Shown here: positions 11,270 through 26,654 of the stretch, in pieces
How positions within the stretch are numbered: the first letter of the stretch is position 1
Layout: every line of letters starts with the position of its first letter
The notes under the pieces: generated by a model
What the model saw: the letters and a program-made list of their open reading frames with translations, nothing else
Database searches by the model: none
Told to the model about the DNA's origin: nothing
Program-made: the position numbers and the translations under genes
Source: Neelides folsomi
Lineage: Eukaryota > Arthropoda > Collembola > Neelipleona > Neelidae
Direction of reading: 5' to 3'
Length of the DNA stretch: 64,000 nt
NCBI GenBank assembly: GCA_034687125.1
Contig: JAQGBZ010000070.1
Coordinates: 124,001 to 188,000, forward strand

Positions 11270-14200
11270 CTGTAAAACGTTGAAATTAAACAATTAGCTA
11301 ATTTATGTTTAAACTTGAAACTACCATTAAAGATTTCTGGTTTTAAACGATCTCCATTTAGAAATAATCTCTGCATGCGCATTGGACCTCCTTCAGTGAA
11401 ATTATTGTAAAAGGGGCTTGAAAAAATCAGTGAAAATATTCATATCACAAAATCGCAATAAATAACAAAAAATGATTTAGTTTGTAAGAGGAAGCAATTT
11501 TTATAAGTACTTGCTATCTTTCTCTTACATTTAGTTAGAAAACTACATATGATATTTACATATTAATGTATTTATATGGTACATTTGTATACAGTATTTA
11601 TATTCTTACAAGTAGCAGTGGTTTAATAAATTGGAGTGCGAAGAATAACCTGAAAATATTAGAATATTTATGAACGGGCCTTTTTTATTTTTAAGAATTT
11701 TCAAGTTTAAATATTTTATCATATTGAGACATTTTAAATTGACCCGAGATATATTTCATATTGTATACCTATCCTATATACCATACTTTGTACTATAGGT
11801 AATACTTAGGTCCATACATGACGATACTATATAATAGTAACAATATATACTTATATTGAGTTATTTTATATAGTATTTGGACAAAGAAGACCAAAAATTG
11901 GAACGGGAAGATGAAAGTAAAATTGAATTCTGTAAAAGAAAGTTTAAAAGTTTCCGGTTTCTTTCAAACACCTATTTCCATACGGAATAGCTTTAAGGGC
12001 TCTGCCAATATGTGGAAAAGGATGAATTTAGAGAAATGAAAGATCAAACAGTGAGGATACGGAAGATGACATGCCGAACGTTGAAAAATACTTATATTTA
12101 GTTAGTGCTACATCAGAGTTAATGGAAAGGAAATCCGAAGCTTAAAAAAATATTTCATTTTCTCGACGATTCTCATAAATAAGGATTTGGAAAAAGAGAG
12201 AAAGTTTCTTTCTTTTGTCTTTAATTCCTCCAATTTTTTCATAAACTCCACCAGCAAAAAATGTACTTGTGGTTGAATAGGGGAGCGATAAGAAAAATAA
12301 GTTTACCATTCAACAGTTTATAATTTTAAAAACTTGAATTCGTTAAGTTAAATCGTTATTGATTAATTATAAAGATAGACCTCATATGGTATATTCATAG
12401 AATACATATTATTTATGTAGTGAAAATAAAATTTAGTGAGAGTTTTAATATAATACCTATCTGTTCTGTATACCTATTCGCTATTCATATTTATTTAGTT
12501 AAATTGTGTGTAGCTTCTCAAAAATGGGGGAAAGTTATAGTTTTTGAAGTCATTCAACAATATGTAAATTGGTATACTTATCATTTACCATAAATCTTTA
12601 ATAAATTGTGGTTTCCTTCTCCTTATAAATTCATAGCATTATATGAAATACTGTATAATATTTATATAGTAATACATATACCGTTCTAATATCTGTGCTA
12701 AGAGTGAGTTTCGTATTCAATCAAATTCCCGTCAATCACATAGGATTAATTTGTTGAGCACAGACATCAATCCAAGGTTTAAATTCATGAATATTATAAC
12801 TAACTGTAAGTAATTATAAGTAGCTAGATTGGCTACCACGCTAAAGAGCACGTTCTCTGTGTTTTCTGAGTGTTTGCTCTTATTCAAATTTTATATCCCG
12901 GAGAAAATCATTTCCCAAGATTAGGTCAACAGTGATTAAAAGTGATTAATTGCTTAAGAAGTTTCCATTTTTCATTTCAAAATAAATATATTATGAAGTT
13001 TCTAAATGTTTTAGAGTAATTAGTATCGATTTATTCAGCACCGTATTTGAAAATATGAATACTGATATGTAAGATACACTAACACTAACTATATCATACA
13101 ATACATTACACATACCTAAATACAGTACTTAATAGTGTAACGGGCCGTGAGATCACCCGTCAGCAAATATCAATAACGTGAGAAACATTAATCATTCCAT
13201 TTCCACGACCTCATGTGAGCTGATTTCAACGATCCCGATAATAAAAGTATTCAAGAGCGAGGAAGAGCTCCAGTTGGAAAAGATATTTCGGAGTAAAACA
13301 TCTAACTCCCCAACTCACAATTGGCAATTTAATAAAAGATATCTACAAATTATTTGCGACTAAATCATACACTCATTGCTGTGGGAGGTGAGGAGTCCTT
13401 TAACATCAAGGCCCTCATCTTCCCCGTGCTATAGTATAAGTAGTAATAGAAAGAAAATTCTTAATAAGGAAAGAAGAAAATCTTATTTTGTGTACGAGGA
13501 GTGAGGATGTCATCCGTTTTAGTATTTTACTTTATTTCGTATCCAATATATATGGCTGTGACTCTTTTACGACAAAGCGGAAATAAGAAAAGATTCGATA
13601 AACCAAGCCAGATGGATTTCCCATCTTTTTTATTATTCTTTTCATTTTTATAAGATAGACAATTTTAAAGAAAGAGATTTTCAAAGGAGAAAACTGGGAA
13701 AAGATTAAATTCATTTTCCCTCGAGAATTTACTTTCGCCAACGTAGGAAATGAAGAGGAAGGGAAAAATTCTTTTAACAGATTCATTCTTGATTGATCGG
13801 GTTTATGGTTTCAAGTTTCAATAAAGGATCTGGGGTTCCACAAACAACTTTCTGGAATCAATCTTGATAAAATGCGAATTCTTTCTCACATCCGTGTTAA
13901 GGGAAAGGAAAAGGTTTAAAGTTCACACTGTCAACCTCCTCTTCCATTATTCGAGAAGATAAGCTAATGGTTCGCGTAAACCAATAATTTGTTCTTCAAG
14001 TAAACCATTGTCAATATAGGTTTGCCTGCTGCTGTTATGACCAGACTCAAATATTCTTTTACATATATTTTACGAGAATCATAAATCATGTCTCGCTCAT
14101 GAGCCTCTCATAACATTCAGAGCTTATTCGGCTTATACGCATTATAACATCAGCGTTATGGAGAAAACGAGATGGGAGATTTTTGAGCTAAACCACATAA

Positions 14201-16662
14201 TTTCCTCTTTCAATGTCACATTTCTCTTTCAAATTACTACTTTTATTCAGACTCTATTCATTCAAAATTTTCCGTGTAATGAAATGGTTTAAACTTTTGG
14301 AATTTTCAAATAAGAGTTAATTTATATGCTAAAAGCCAACTTTTGATAATCCCTTTGTTGCGTGTAATAATTTGTTCCATTTTTTATTTACCAAAGACTA
14401 CATCATCAAGACCTGTAAAGGTCTTGAATTAACTTGGAATTGAATTTTCCCTATAAAGTTATGTACAGGTAATAACGTATATCATTTAATAGTTCCATAC
14501 TGCCCATGAAGATCATAAAAAATTTACAGAAAACAAAAAGTTTTTTTTAATTTGTTGAAACTTTGAGAAAATCAACAAAGTTGTTTATAAAAGAGATTGA
14601 CAGATCCTTTTAACCAAGTTTTCTTCGCTCGTGTATTTCTGACAGCTTATTCCCCTCGTGCTCTCTATGAATTTTATCGAAAAAATTCTGTTCGTTGATG
14701 GCATTTTGATGAGATTATTGTTAGAACACGAATTCACTTTTGTACCATTTGAAATTCTATCAAGAATTTCTTATAAAGTTCCTATCTTCCTATAAACGTC
14801 CAGCATATTATTGCTGATTTGTTGAAAAAACAATGCTTTGCCTTCTCTTTCTCCACCCAATTACATAATAACAAAAATAACAATTAATCAAAATTGTAAA
14901 TACATACAGTTATATATAGAATGTTTTACTCTATGTATGTATTTGAATGTAATACTCTAATATGTATTACTAACTTATGTACGTAATGTTGGATTTTTAT
15001 CGGTATAAACATCTAACTTTAAGTGTATTGGCTATACGCATTACATTACATACGGGTATAAACTTCGTTTGTATTCCACTGTCACACACTTTCTTTTTAA
15101 TTCATTGGAATTTTAGCTAAATAGGATGTTGGAAAACTTTAGAAATGTCTTAAAAAGATGAAGGCTTTTCTTACCCAATTGAAAGTGCTTCACGTAATGT
15201 TGTGTAAAAGAAGTTGCTAATTGGAAAGAAAAGTCCTTTCACTGTATACAAACACTGAGACTGAGGCGTATTTACCAGACTCGAGCCTTTCTCGGTTCTC
15301 GACGGGATTTGGAACTGAATAAGAGTTTTTGAACGTCTCTTCTCTTTATCCTCTATGGACTGACACGCGCTTTCAGATCCTATTTCTTCCCATTGTCCTC
15401 TTCAGACCTCTTCCTATCTTTGATGCCCTTTTTGTTAAGCTCCATTATTGCGAGCCCACCATCATCCCAATCCCCATCAAATGATGAGGATCTCGCTAAG
15501 CATCTTTGTAAAATAATAATTCTACGTATTCATTCTTTTATGACTTACAAAACACTAATCATAACTTCTTGGGTATTATATTTCTTCGTGTCACATTCGG
15601 TTTAGGTTGACAAAGTACTCTATATTACATAGAGGTGTACAATGTACTGAATGTACCATATTGCGATATTTTTTTTGTCAATTAGAATTGTACATTTTTA
15701 AAAATATTTTGATACATTTACAGTACAGAACGTGCTCTTTGCGAATCTTTTGAAAAACTTTGGCTATAAATTCAATTGAATGCTTGATAAATGAGGGATT
15801 GAAATATAAGGAATGCAGACAGGTAAACGAAACCAATACAAACATATTTTTAAGCCCTTCTTACAAACTAATACTAACTTTGAAATGTGTATCTTATATA
15901 CCTAGGATAAGTATAATAATATGTATGTTTTTTAAACATCCTATTCTATCAACTTGTTAGCAGAAACTCGCCCATTCATTTTAATATTATACACATACAT
16001 CTTTTCTTATCGTACACATAAATATGGAACAAGTATATCATATGTACTATGCCTACTTACACACACACAAAGTAAGTATTTACAGATAGTAGAACAGGTA
16101 TATGCAGTAATGTATTTAAGATATGTAATATACCTTTTAAGATGAGTGTTAATATGCAGTGTGTGTTTATTGTTAATTGAAACGTATGTTTTTGAGCCTT
16201 CAAATTCATGTTTGATTCATGGGTGAGAGAATAATATATCAAGACTTGTTATTAGAGTAGAAGTCGAGTTGGATTTTGGTAAGAAAGAGCCATAAGAGAT
16301 TAAAATCCCATTCCAGCCCTTCAGACAACTCGGAGTGACAAGTGAGGCGACAGAGGAATAAACAAAAGCCTCTGGTTCCATTCCTTCATTTCCACTATCT
16401 CCCAAGCACCTCATCTCTACAGTGGAAAAGGCTGCTCACAACGGCCGTCTCTTCACGAAAGGATCCGAATTGTGGGTCTTTTGCTCTCCCAAGAACAACA
16501 ATCAGCTTTCAAACAATTCAGAGTGAAGAAAATCGGAATGGGGAAACTATGATTAAGTATTTATAATAGTTTCCTCTCGTATTTCCTCAAAGCACCTCGG
16601 GTTCTTACAAGTTCAGATGTTGTGAACTATTCAAACTAATTCTAAAATCCTTTGAAACTCAC

Positions 16663-16684
16663 CGCAAGGACTCCATTTCGCCAT
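16663..16684 (-). promoter_or_regulatory. Candidate 5' exon segment with ATG and strong splice donor
   Basis: On the minus strand a well-placed ATG (G at -3, G at +4) at 16684 opens seven codons and runs into the donor CG/GTGAGTTTC at 16663. Spliced to the globin acceptor at 11270 it would give a 14-codon upstream ORF stopping immediately before the globin ATGs. No transcript evidence is available; it could also be chance. Confidence 0.28.
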
Positions 16685-18207
16685 TGCTCTTTATTATAAA
16701 TCAATCCGCATATCTTATAGATCTACTGTTTTCGAGAAGATGAGAATCTCCTTTAACCCTACAGAGCCCCAAGGTCTTTGATCATTCAATACCTAAGTTA
16801 AACTTGAGATGGATGATCCTATTAATTACGATCAGAATCTAATACTTAAATACAAACTATTTAATATCTTTGTTAACAATTTTTTTAATATTCAGATTTG
16901 TAAACTACATGGCTATGCTGAATGTGAGCGAGTAGTATGCTTTTGCGCTACATTATCTTTTGATGGAAATCTCGGAAATTCTTAAGTAATTGAACTACAT
17001 ACTACACATCTACCTACAGGTATTTTACCTATGTACCCAGTATATGTACTATTGTAAAATTGTAATAGTACAGATATGTAAATATATTGTATCTTACTAT
17101 TGTGGACTTATAGGTTACAATATTGGTGCATAAGTATCTGGATACCTATGTATATATAATTTATGTACCCATATATTTTATAATACCTATTATTCATTTT
17201 CATTATGTATGAGATTGAGCTTAGAACTTTTTGTGGGATTGAAAAATTAAAAATTATACTTTTGTGGAATACCTCAAACCAACCTCAAACGAATGTAGAA
17301 CCAATATTCTGCATATTTAATGTATGTTTATATTCGAAATTTCCGAAAGGATGAAAGTATATAAAATATGTAGGTATATAGGTATTATGTATGTATACCA
17401 AGCAATTTGGCTTATTTCCTTCTCTTAGATTATAATTTGAACATTGAAGCTTCAATTAATTACTTTATTCACTTTGATCTTCATGAATCCACGAAAAGAT
17501 TATACTACTTAGGTACATACTCAAGTCTTCAAATTAGACTTCCTTTGCAATAAAAGGGTCCCTTTTATTTGCTTCAAAGAAGTTTCTTCTCCCAACTCGT
17601 GAACATGAAATAAAATTTTTCAACTTTGTGAACGAATGGACGCCTAAAGCTCTAATATGCATGAAGTACTATTCCTACCTTCCAAAGTCGTTTACTATTT
17701 ACACTTATCATATTGTATACATAATCTCATATACAATATGCGTCCCTCTATCCTACTTTCACCGTTTGATCAAGTGGTACTTTTATATTTAAGAAATAAT
17801 ACTTATCTTTCCTCGAGCTTAAGTTTATTTGAAGCTTAATTTTATGTATATTTTTATATTTTATCATAGTTCTTTCTCACAAATAAATACATTATTGTAA
17901 AAATTGTAAATATCAATCAAATCAAATGAGTTTAAATAAGCAATGTTAAAACAAGGAAAGATTGCAAGTTGTGATAAAACCATATTGGAAAGAAACTTAG
18001 TAAAAATAGCTTAAAGTAACTTATTAGTCTTGTAAGTTTTCAATTCTATAATGTACACAAGTGTTTTAGATTTGAATTAAATTAATTATTTATGAACATA
18101 AAAAAATCTTTAATGTTTCTAATTTAAATTAACTTTAAAGTATGTAATGTGATTAACGCCATTGCTAAAGTCAATAGGGATTAAATCCATTTTCGTAATT
18201 AAGATAA

Positions 18208-18213
18208 TTTATT
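18208..18213 (-). terminator. Poly(A) signal AATAAA for COX7A
   Basis: AATAAA on the minus strand about 82 nt downstream of the COX7A stop codon. Confidence 0.5.
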
Positions 18214-18294
18214 CACAATTAATTTCGACTAAATTGATTTATGTTTATATTGGCTAACAAAGAATCATTGGTAGGGTGAAAGTTTTGGAAGATT

Positions 18295-19162
18295 TCACTC
18301 GTCGCTTTTGACAGGATACGCCATTTTGTAGTAGAATCGTCCACATTCTTCAAGCACAACAGCAGACAATAAACTACAATAAAATTGTTGTTTTTAATTT
18401 TGAAGATCAGTTCATGGTAGACGATCGATTGAAATCAAGATTTGTAAAAAAATTCCAGTGTTTTACATATTTTTTTATGTAAAACAGTAAATTATGATAC
18501 CAAATTGCATTTTTACTTACATGGTCGTGTAGAAGAGTACCTGAATTAAAATGAAATAAAAATTAATCCATTATTAATTTTTCTCATTATAATTATCCTT
18601 TAGAATAGAGGAATAGTTTATTCTATGCTTATGGTTTATGTCAATTGTCGATAGTCAGTTTCATATTAACATACCTTGTCTGCTGGGCCACCTTTGAGAT
18701 GTACCGGTACACCGTCATCAACCTAAAGGTTAAATAAATTAATAAGTCATATTGTAGTAGCAATAAGTTAAGTATAGATAAATTCATTAAATATTTTTAT
18801 TTTGTATAAAACAATGCTAATTATGTATGTACTTGAAATTTCTTTTGATTGGCGACCAATTTTGGATCGAGTTCTCCACAGCCTAATTGATTTGTTTTCT
18901 TCATTTGCTGAACTGGAGTAGGAGCGAATTTAACTGTAGAATCGTAATATACTTTAGAGCCCTCCACGCTTCCTCTTTTCAATCCCTAGAATAAAATAAT
19001 AATTTAACATTAAACATTGAAAAAATAAGAATGTTGTAAAACAAAATTTGAGTTCAAGTAAACCATCTTATAATCAATACGTAAATATTTTATTACCTGG
19101 CCCAATGATGTAGCCACATTTGAAACTATTCTATTTGTGATATTGTTAAATCGATAAAGCAT
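18295..19162 (-). CDS. COX7A: Cytochrome c oxidase subunit 7A, mitochondrial
   Basis: Small single-pass subunit of respiratory complex IV in the inner mitochondrial membrane, 121 residues including a presequence. Exons: 19162-19097, 18985-18833, 18722-18675, 18540-18521, 18373-18295. The N terminus (MLYRFNNITNRIVSNVAT) is basic and free of acids, as in a mitochondrial targeting sequence. The family hallmark VPVHLKGGPADK follows LVANQKKFQ, as in the COX7A motif K-x-x-F-Q-x-D-x-G-x-P-V-H-L-K-G-G. The membrane helix begins in VLFYTTILLSAVVL and the tail ends YPVKSDE. All introns are GT-AG. Exon 4 is only 20 nt. The chain is slightly longer than usual, from a longer region between presequence and the conserved core. 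No other family fits. Confidence 0.9.
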
Positions 19163-20564
19163 CTTGCTTAATTTTTCTAATTAGTCAAGTGCTTAGCCAA
19201 AAATTAAGAAGCACCGTATGATCTTATTTTATATCCTAAAGGAATCAGTTCAGTGCTTTAAATCGCAGTACAATTTTTTAACTTCTTTTCTTTAAGAAAA
19301 TTCCTTCCTATTTAAGTGTTGGTTTCAAAGAGGTGCGGGTAGAATTCTCAAGATTTAGTTAGTTGCTAGATTCTATTCTATTGTATTTCTTTATACATTT
19401 CACATATTACCATACTTTATAATATTGTGGGTTCTGTTTGTTTTGAACGTTATTAAATAACGAAGCTTCTTATTAGTCCCTGAGTTAGATCATGTTTAAT
19501 TCTTAGGAGTTTGAGTTATGTCATAAATACACTTAAAAGGAATGCATATAAGATAGATTTATTTAATAACAAAAAATTAGAATCACGTTTATTAAAGTCT
19601 TCAAAATTATTACAATTTACATCAAGGTTATATAACAATTTGTACATTATTGTATCGTAAAATAATTAATTATATTTATAATATATCATTTAATTACGAA
19701 ACTTATATTATAGGTATGAGATACGATCTTTCTTTAATTATTGGTTTAATAAATCGGCGCTGGAATTAAATACTTATATTAAAATCTAACTCCAACATTT
19801 TATTCACGAAATACAAAAATTGCTTTGAACGTGTTTTGTAAACAATTATAGGCTATAGGTTTATGTGTATTAGTGTTTAAGCTATCAATTTATTTTCTAA
19901 CTTATAATTGGTTATAAATATTTTACAATATAAATATTTTTTAAAAAATAAGGCAGAAAGTTTTCGTATTTTTTGTTTTTACATAAATACATAAGTATTT
20001 ATTATAAAGTTTATATTATGTAAATATATTAAATTGGAATATGTAACTGAATTAATTTGTATTAGACAGATAATTAAAAATATATAAATTTGAATTTTTT
20101 GAATTTTTTTCTGTTTAATTTGAACTCCTTTAAATTGATGCTGTGAAATAAATATTGTAGTTGGTTAACCTAATTGAACTCAATTTCTTTTTATCTTAAT
20201 TAATTACAACTTAAGCTTTAGTTGTAACTACTAACCCAAAGTACAATGTTGTTTATATTATATTAATCATAAAGTAAAAAATTATAAAGTAATATTATTA
20301 CTTTATACTTTTTTTAGTTTTTATCTATAAAAGTAATAATACGATATCAACATATCATTCAAGCCTTCGATATTCGATTTGTATGTTCATGAAAAAATTC
20401 TTCTACAACATATATTAATTGAATGTTTTTTGATTGTGATAATTTTTCTTAAAGTTTTGGATTGTCTTCTAGTTTTTTCCAAACGACCTAAAAGACCCAA
20501 AATTATATCACTTATCAACTCATCATTTGAATATTATATTATAAAGATGCTTGCGGCATAATTA
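19163..20564. other. Intergenic, very AT-rich, between COX7A 5' end and CCDC85 3' end
   Basis: No coding exon seen. It should hold the COX7A promoter, with no clear TATA placement, and the CCDC85 3' UTR. A 60-codon plus ORF at 20379-20561 has no recognisable domain. Confidence 0.55.
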
Positions 20565-22465
<1,901 letters not shown>

Positions 22466-24652
22466 GGCGGAGTGACAGAAAGAGAACTCCTTTCACTTCA
22501 CTTCGGAGCTCCTGATTCGTGATGAGACGTCCATCTACTCCATTCCTCCAAGAACAGCCTTTGCTTACCCTCTTTGAAGAAAAGGAGAATCCCCTTAGGG
22601 AATTCACTCACTTCTACTCTCTTAAGACCATTCTCCAACCCTGGGAGATCCAACATCCTTTATATGATAGGAGCATATTCGAAGTAGCAAGTAGGGGTCC
22701 TGGGCTTTCTATCTCTATGCTTTTATACATACACTTAAAAGACACGCATATTGGGTATTCCTTTTATGAACACAATCACTCCTTAGCTCCGTTGGTATCT
22801 CGGTGTGTGAATCAAGGCTATCTTATGAGAGCATAAGGAGAGTCATCGTTTGACTCACAACATTGGAGCTCGATGGCTCCTCTTCCTTTCTTAGCAAGGA
22901 ATTCCTTCAGGTGAGTCAAGAGAAGAGGACGAGGGGTTCACTTTGATGTAAAAAACAGATGCGATCGACCATTAAATTTAAAGGCACCTTTGTGTACACG
23001 TTTCAAGAGCAAGTCTTGCTGACTACCACAACTATATTACGTACAATTTGATCTCAGCTGATAGAGAAACTGCTTCTTTTTTTGTCTAAATATCCCTCTA
23101 CATGATATCCCTCTTACGCTTCAATAATTGTTTTAGAGAGTGAGAAAACGCACAGCTCAATTTTATACTGTTCGATTCTCTCCTTAATTTTGAACCTTTG
23201 AAGAATCTAATGAGCTCATTCTCATTGCAGTCATCTGGATCAAAATAATTGAGGAAAGATTTTTACCTTTTTGTATGCACTGTAATTTTTTTCGTTTCTC
23301 TTTTAGGGATTTCTTCCATATTTAATCAAGCCCACCTACTTTTCTTTATCATAAACAATGAATATTATTATCAGTTGACCATATTTAGGTAATAAATTCA
23401 AATTATGTTTGCGCGTTCTTTCTTGTTCTACAACTACACTTGTATATTAACTATATTTAAGTTAAATTGGAACGCAACGTATATGGTATAATGTATCCTA
23501 TGTGGTAGGTATAGTTTGTTCATTTTATCCTCGTATGTTACATGCAAGTATATTTTCTTATATTTAGGTATTTATTTACGTATATTTTCAAAATCAAAAT
23601 ACATAAATGTATTTAAGTAAGCATATAATTATTTTTTATGAATTAGGTAATATTATAGTCACTAGTTTATTAGTTGTGCTAGGTTAGGCTCATTAAGAAT
23701 AATAAATATTCTGCATGCAATTGTAAAATATTTAATCGATGTTGGATGATTTGGTCTAATAAAAAAATAATTTCAAATTCATTGTAAAGTTGTTTTTACT
23801 TAATCAATAGTATAAATACATTATATAAAAGTTCTTACCCATGGAATGAGTTCTATTCACCTTCAATGTTAAAAGGAAGTGAACTGCTTTTTTCTTGATG
23901 TGCATAATTTTAAATCAGTAGACGCATTGCTTAAACAATACACATAACATACATATTTATTAAACTTAAATGAAACATTCGCACATCAACTAAGCTTGTC
24001 TTTCTTGACCGAGGAAGGTTATTCTTTTTTTATAATATGAATTTGACATCATTAATAGTTTATCGTATTAGACATTAATGAATAAAATAAATATATTTGC
24101 ATAGCCCATTATCTACATTAGAAAAGGAGAGTCCTACTGTGACAAGGAAATCCCAAACGAGTTTTTCAATCGATGATAATTCCGACAAGTCAAATATTTC
24201 AGAGTGGACCATGGCTTTTGTTCATCTTATATCTGGTTTATGATACAATGCCTCTTCATCTTTGACTCTTAATATCATATATATTACATGTACAGGTGTG
24301 TATATGTATGCAAGTTTTTGCCATTTAATGCCATTAAGACGCGTGTTGAAAGTGCGAGAGATCAGCGATCGTTCTACGACTTCCCTCAGTTTGCAAGTCT
24401 TCACTAATCAGCTAACAGGGGCTTAAATTCCCAACAAACAATTTTCTCTCTAATTTCCTAATTTGTAATAGATATTTTATGGTTAAAAGCCGTGTCAGTG
24501 TCAACAGTGTGTTAAACAATAGGGTTATGGTGGATTAATGAAGTAAATCACCGGCTAAAGATAACCCAAGGACTGTTTATTTTATTTATTCGCTCAATTT
24601 TTTTCCCGATAAATTACCCCGTTTGCTACTATTATAATTATTTTTAAAGAAA
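22466..24652. other. Intergenic between divergent CCDC85 and WSD1-like genes
   Basis: A less AT-rich block at 22466-22930 should carry the CCDC85 leader on the minus strand and perhaps a leader exon for the plus-strand acyltransferase gene. The remainder to 24.6 kb is AT-rich with no recognised gene; a minus ORF at 24222-24404 matches nothing known. Confidence 0.5.
22873..22910 (+). promoter_or_regulatory. Candidate plus-strand leader exon with strong donor
   Basis: An ATG at 22873 opens MAPLPFLARNSF and runs into the consensus donor CAG/GTGAGTCAAG at 22911. A usable acceptor (tttttaaag) lies three bases before the acyltransferase ATG at 24653. Joined that way the short frame ends within a few codons, so this would be a leader exon with an upstream ORF and not coding sequence. 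Confidence 0.3.
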
Positions 24653-26536
24653 ATGGAGACAAAATTGAAAAAAATCTTTTTATATGTATTGCCTATTCTA
24701 CTTCTTACAATTATTGCAATTATTTTCATCCCACCGTTTATTTTGTTTCTTTTATTACCAATCTTATTTTGGAGACTATGCGTCTCAATTAGTGCAAAGC
24801 TATGTAAAATTAAATTGGGAAAAATTGTGAATGCTCGAAGTTCTTTTATGGCCGCAGAGGGAAATGAGAGTCCTTATTGGAATGTTTCATGTTTAAGTAC
24901 ATTTAAAGGTCATATTACCGTCGAACACTTTGCTGAGACAACTTTTAAAAATGTCCTTAATAAAAAGCACCCAAAGACACATAAGGTAAAATAAGAACAG
25001 TAAAAGGATATCAATTACCAATATTTGTAAACATGATTTCAACATCGATATGTGATATCAGCAATAACTTCAGTAGTTTGTATCTTACTATACCTACTTG
25101 TATAAAAATAAATTAAGATCATATTACTAATGAAATCAAGTAACCAATTTGGTGTTTCTATTTTCAGTTGTTGTATCCCGAAATGAGTCAATTCATTTAT
25201 CAATGGATGGGTTTCATGTTCTGGAAGTGGGAAGATGGAATTAACTACAAAAGACACTTTTCGGTCTATTCTGGGAAATTGGCTAATCTTGGTCATTACA
25301 ACGAAGAAAGTTTATTCCGAGTCCACCAAGACATTTCAACCACACCTTTCTATTCGGAAATGAGCCCATGGGAAGTTATTTTCCTCCATAATTATAAACC
25401 CATCAATGCTCTTGAAGGTGAAGTCTACACAGTGATTTTCCTTAAAATCTCCCATGCAATGGCCGACGGATCAGGAATCGCCAAATTAATTTATGAAAAC
25501 TTTTTCACTCTAAGTGAACAAGATAACATGGCACTTGTTAAACCTCAATTTCCTTCGAGGACAATAGGGGAAAAACTTCTTTGGGTTGCAAAGTTTCCAT
25601 TTGTTGCCCCATATGAATTAATTGAACAAATGTATAGATCGAGCTTCATGGCCCCGCTTTACAACCATATAGATGACTTGAGAGCGAACAAGGAAGGAGA
25701 AACAATCGCTTTTCCTTGCCAAATTATCAAAGATGTGAAAGAGATTCATGCAGTCGGATTCACAACAGTATTGTTTGCGGCTGTTGCAGGAGCTTTACGC
25801 CGCTTCTTCATTTATGAACTGGAAATGAACGAAATTCCAGATTTCATTGATGTGGCCATTCCCCTTCCAATGCCTGGTCATCCAAATAGCAAATTAAGGA
25901 ATCATTTGTAAGATTTAATTCATAAATTCATTTCATAATTAAGTTTTGATAGTTTACTAATAGCATAATTGCATCAAATTCAAATAAGTATTTGTTGTAC
26001 ATTGTTAATGATTTGCAGTTCATTCGCAAAATTAAAATTTCCAATTGGAGAGAAAAATCCTGTAAAAAGACTGAGGCTGATGGGAGAAAGTTTTGAAGCT
26101 ACAAAAAACTCAACAACTCCATTGTTTGTATTTGCTCTCACTTCATTATTTGGGAGTTTATTTCCAAGTTTAATAAGAAAATTGGTCGGAATGCCAAAAA
26201 CAGATGTAATTCTCTCGTACATGCCTTTAAGTCAAAGCGTGTTGGCATTTGAAGGAAATCCGTGTGTTGAAGTTTCTTATCTGGGAGGTCTTGGACTTGC
26301 CAACACAGGTGAATTATAAGTATTCAAACTCTCATGCATAGGGAAATTAAATATTTCTTTTCTACGTAGGTATACTACTCACATTATCGTCTTATCTTAA
26401 TGTCATGCGAGTGACGGCGAGTTTTGATCCGCGAATTAAACCAAACAAAAAAGCAAACATTCAAAGCTTGGCAGATTTTGTTTTGGATGAGTTGAAGATA
26501 CTTAAAGTCAGCACTGAAGATTCTGCAATTGTTTAA
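24653..26536 (+). CDS. Wax ester synthase/diacylglycerol acyltransferase-like membrane O-acyltransferase (WSD1 family)
   Basis: Predicted acyl-CoA:alcohol or diacylglycerol O-acyltransferase making storage lipid at the ER membrane; 509 residues. Exons: 24653-24985, 25168-25907, 26019-26308, 26370-26536. Start ATG has A at -3. Residues 6-50 form a long hydrophobic region (ILLLTIIAIIFIPPFILFLL), probably two membrane passes or a hairpin. The catalytic block KISHAMADGSG (residues 204-214) matches the HHxxxDG motif with the first His replaced by Ser; the second His207 and Asp211-Gly212 are kept. The C-terminal half (VILSYMPLSQSVLAFEGNPC, then LGGLGLANTG) resembles the WSD1 C-terminal domain, ending with SLADFVLDELKIL. 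An AATAAA follows at 26649. Substrate cannot be told. Arthropod homologues of this family are common. Confidence 0.85.
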
Positions 26537-26648
26537 CTTCAAGTTCGTTTGTTAAAGCTACCTATAAGGGATCCAATATTTAAATATTTGTAAAATATAT
26601 CTGGGAACAATTTTTTTAATTTTGCAAAAACAAATAATTGCTCAATTA

Positions 26649-26654
26649 AATAAA
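26649..26654 (+). terminator. Poly(A) signal AATAAA for the WSD1-like gene
   Basis: First AATAAA on the plus strand downstream of the stop at 26536. Confidence 0.5.

Larger units (their letters stand above)
11270..18294. other. 7-kb intergenic stretch between globin and COX7A
   Basis: Mostly AT-rich with many TATACC/GGTATA-like words. Less AT-rich patches at 13140-13430, 15240-15480 and 16300-16700 could hold promoter or leader sequence. ORFs there (for example 15393-15605, 16342-16566) match no family I know. The only sub-feature worth naming is the candidate leader exon ending at 16663. Confidence 0.55.

Noticed and set aside
15393-16566. Several ORFs of 60-75 codons on both strands
   Set aside because: Mutually overlapping, no motifs, no consistent splice signals.
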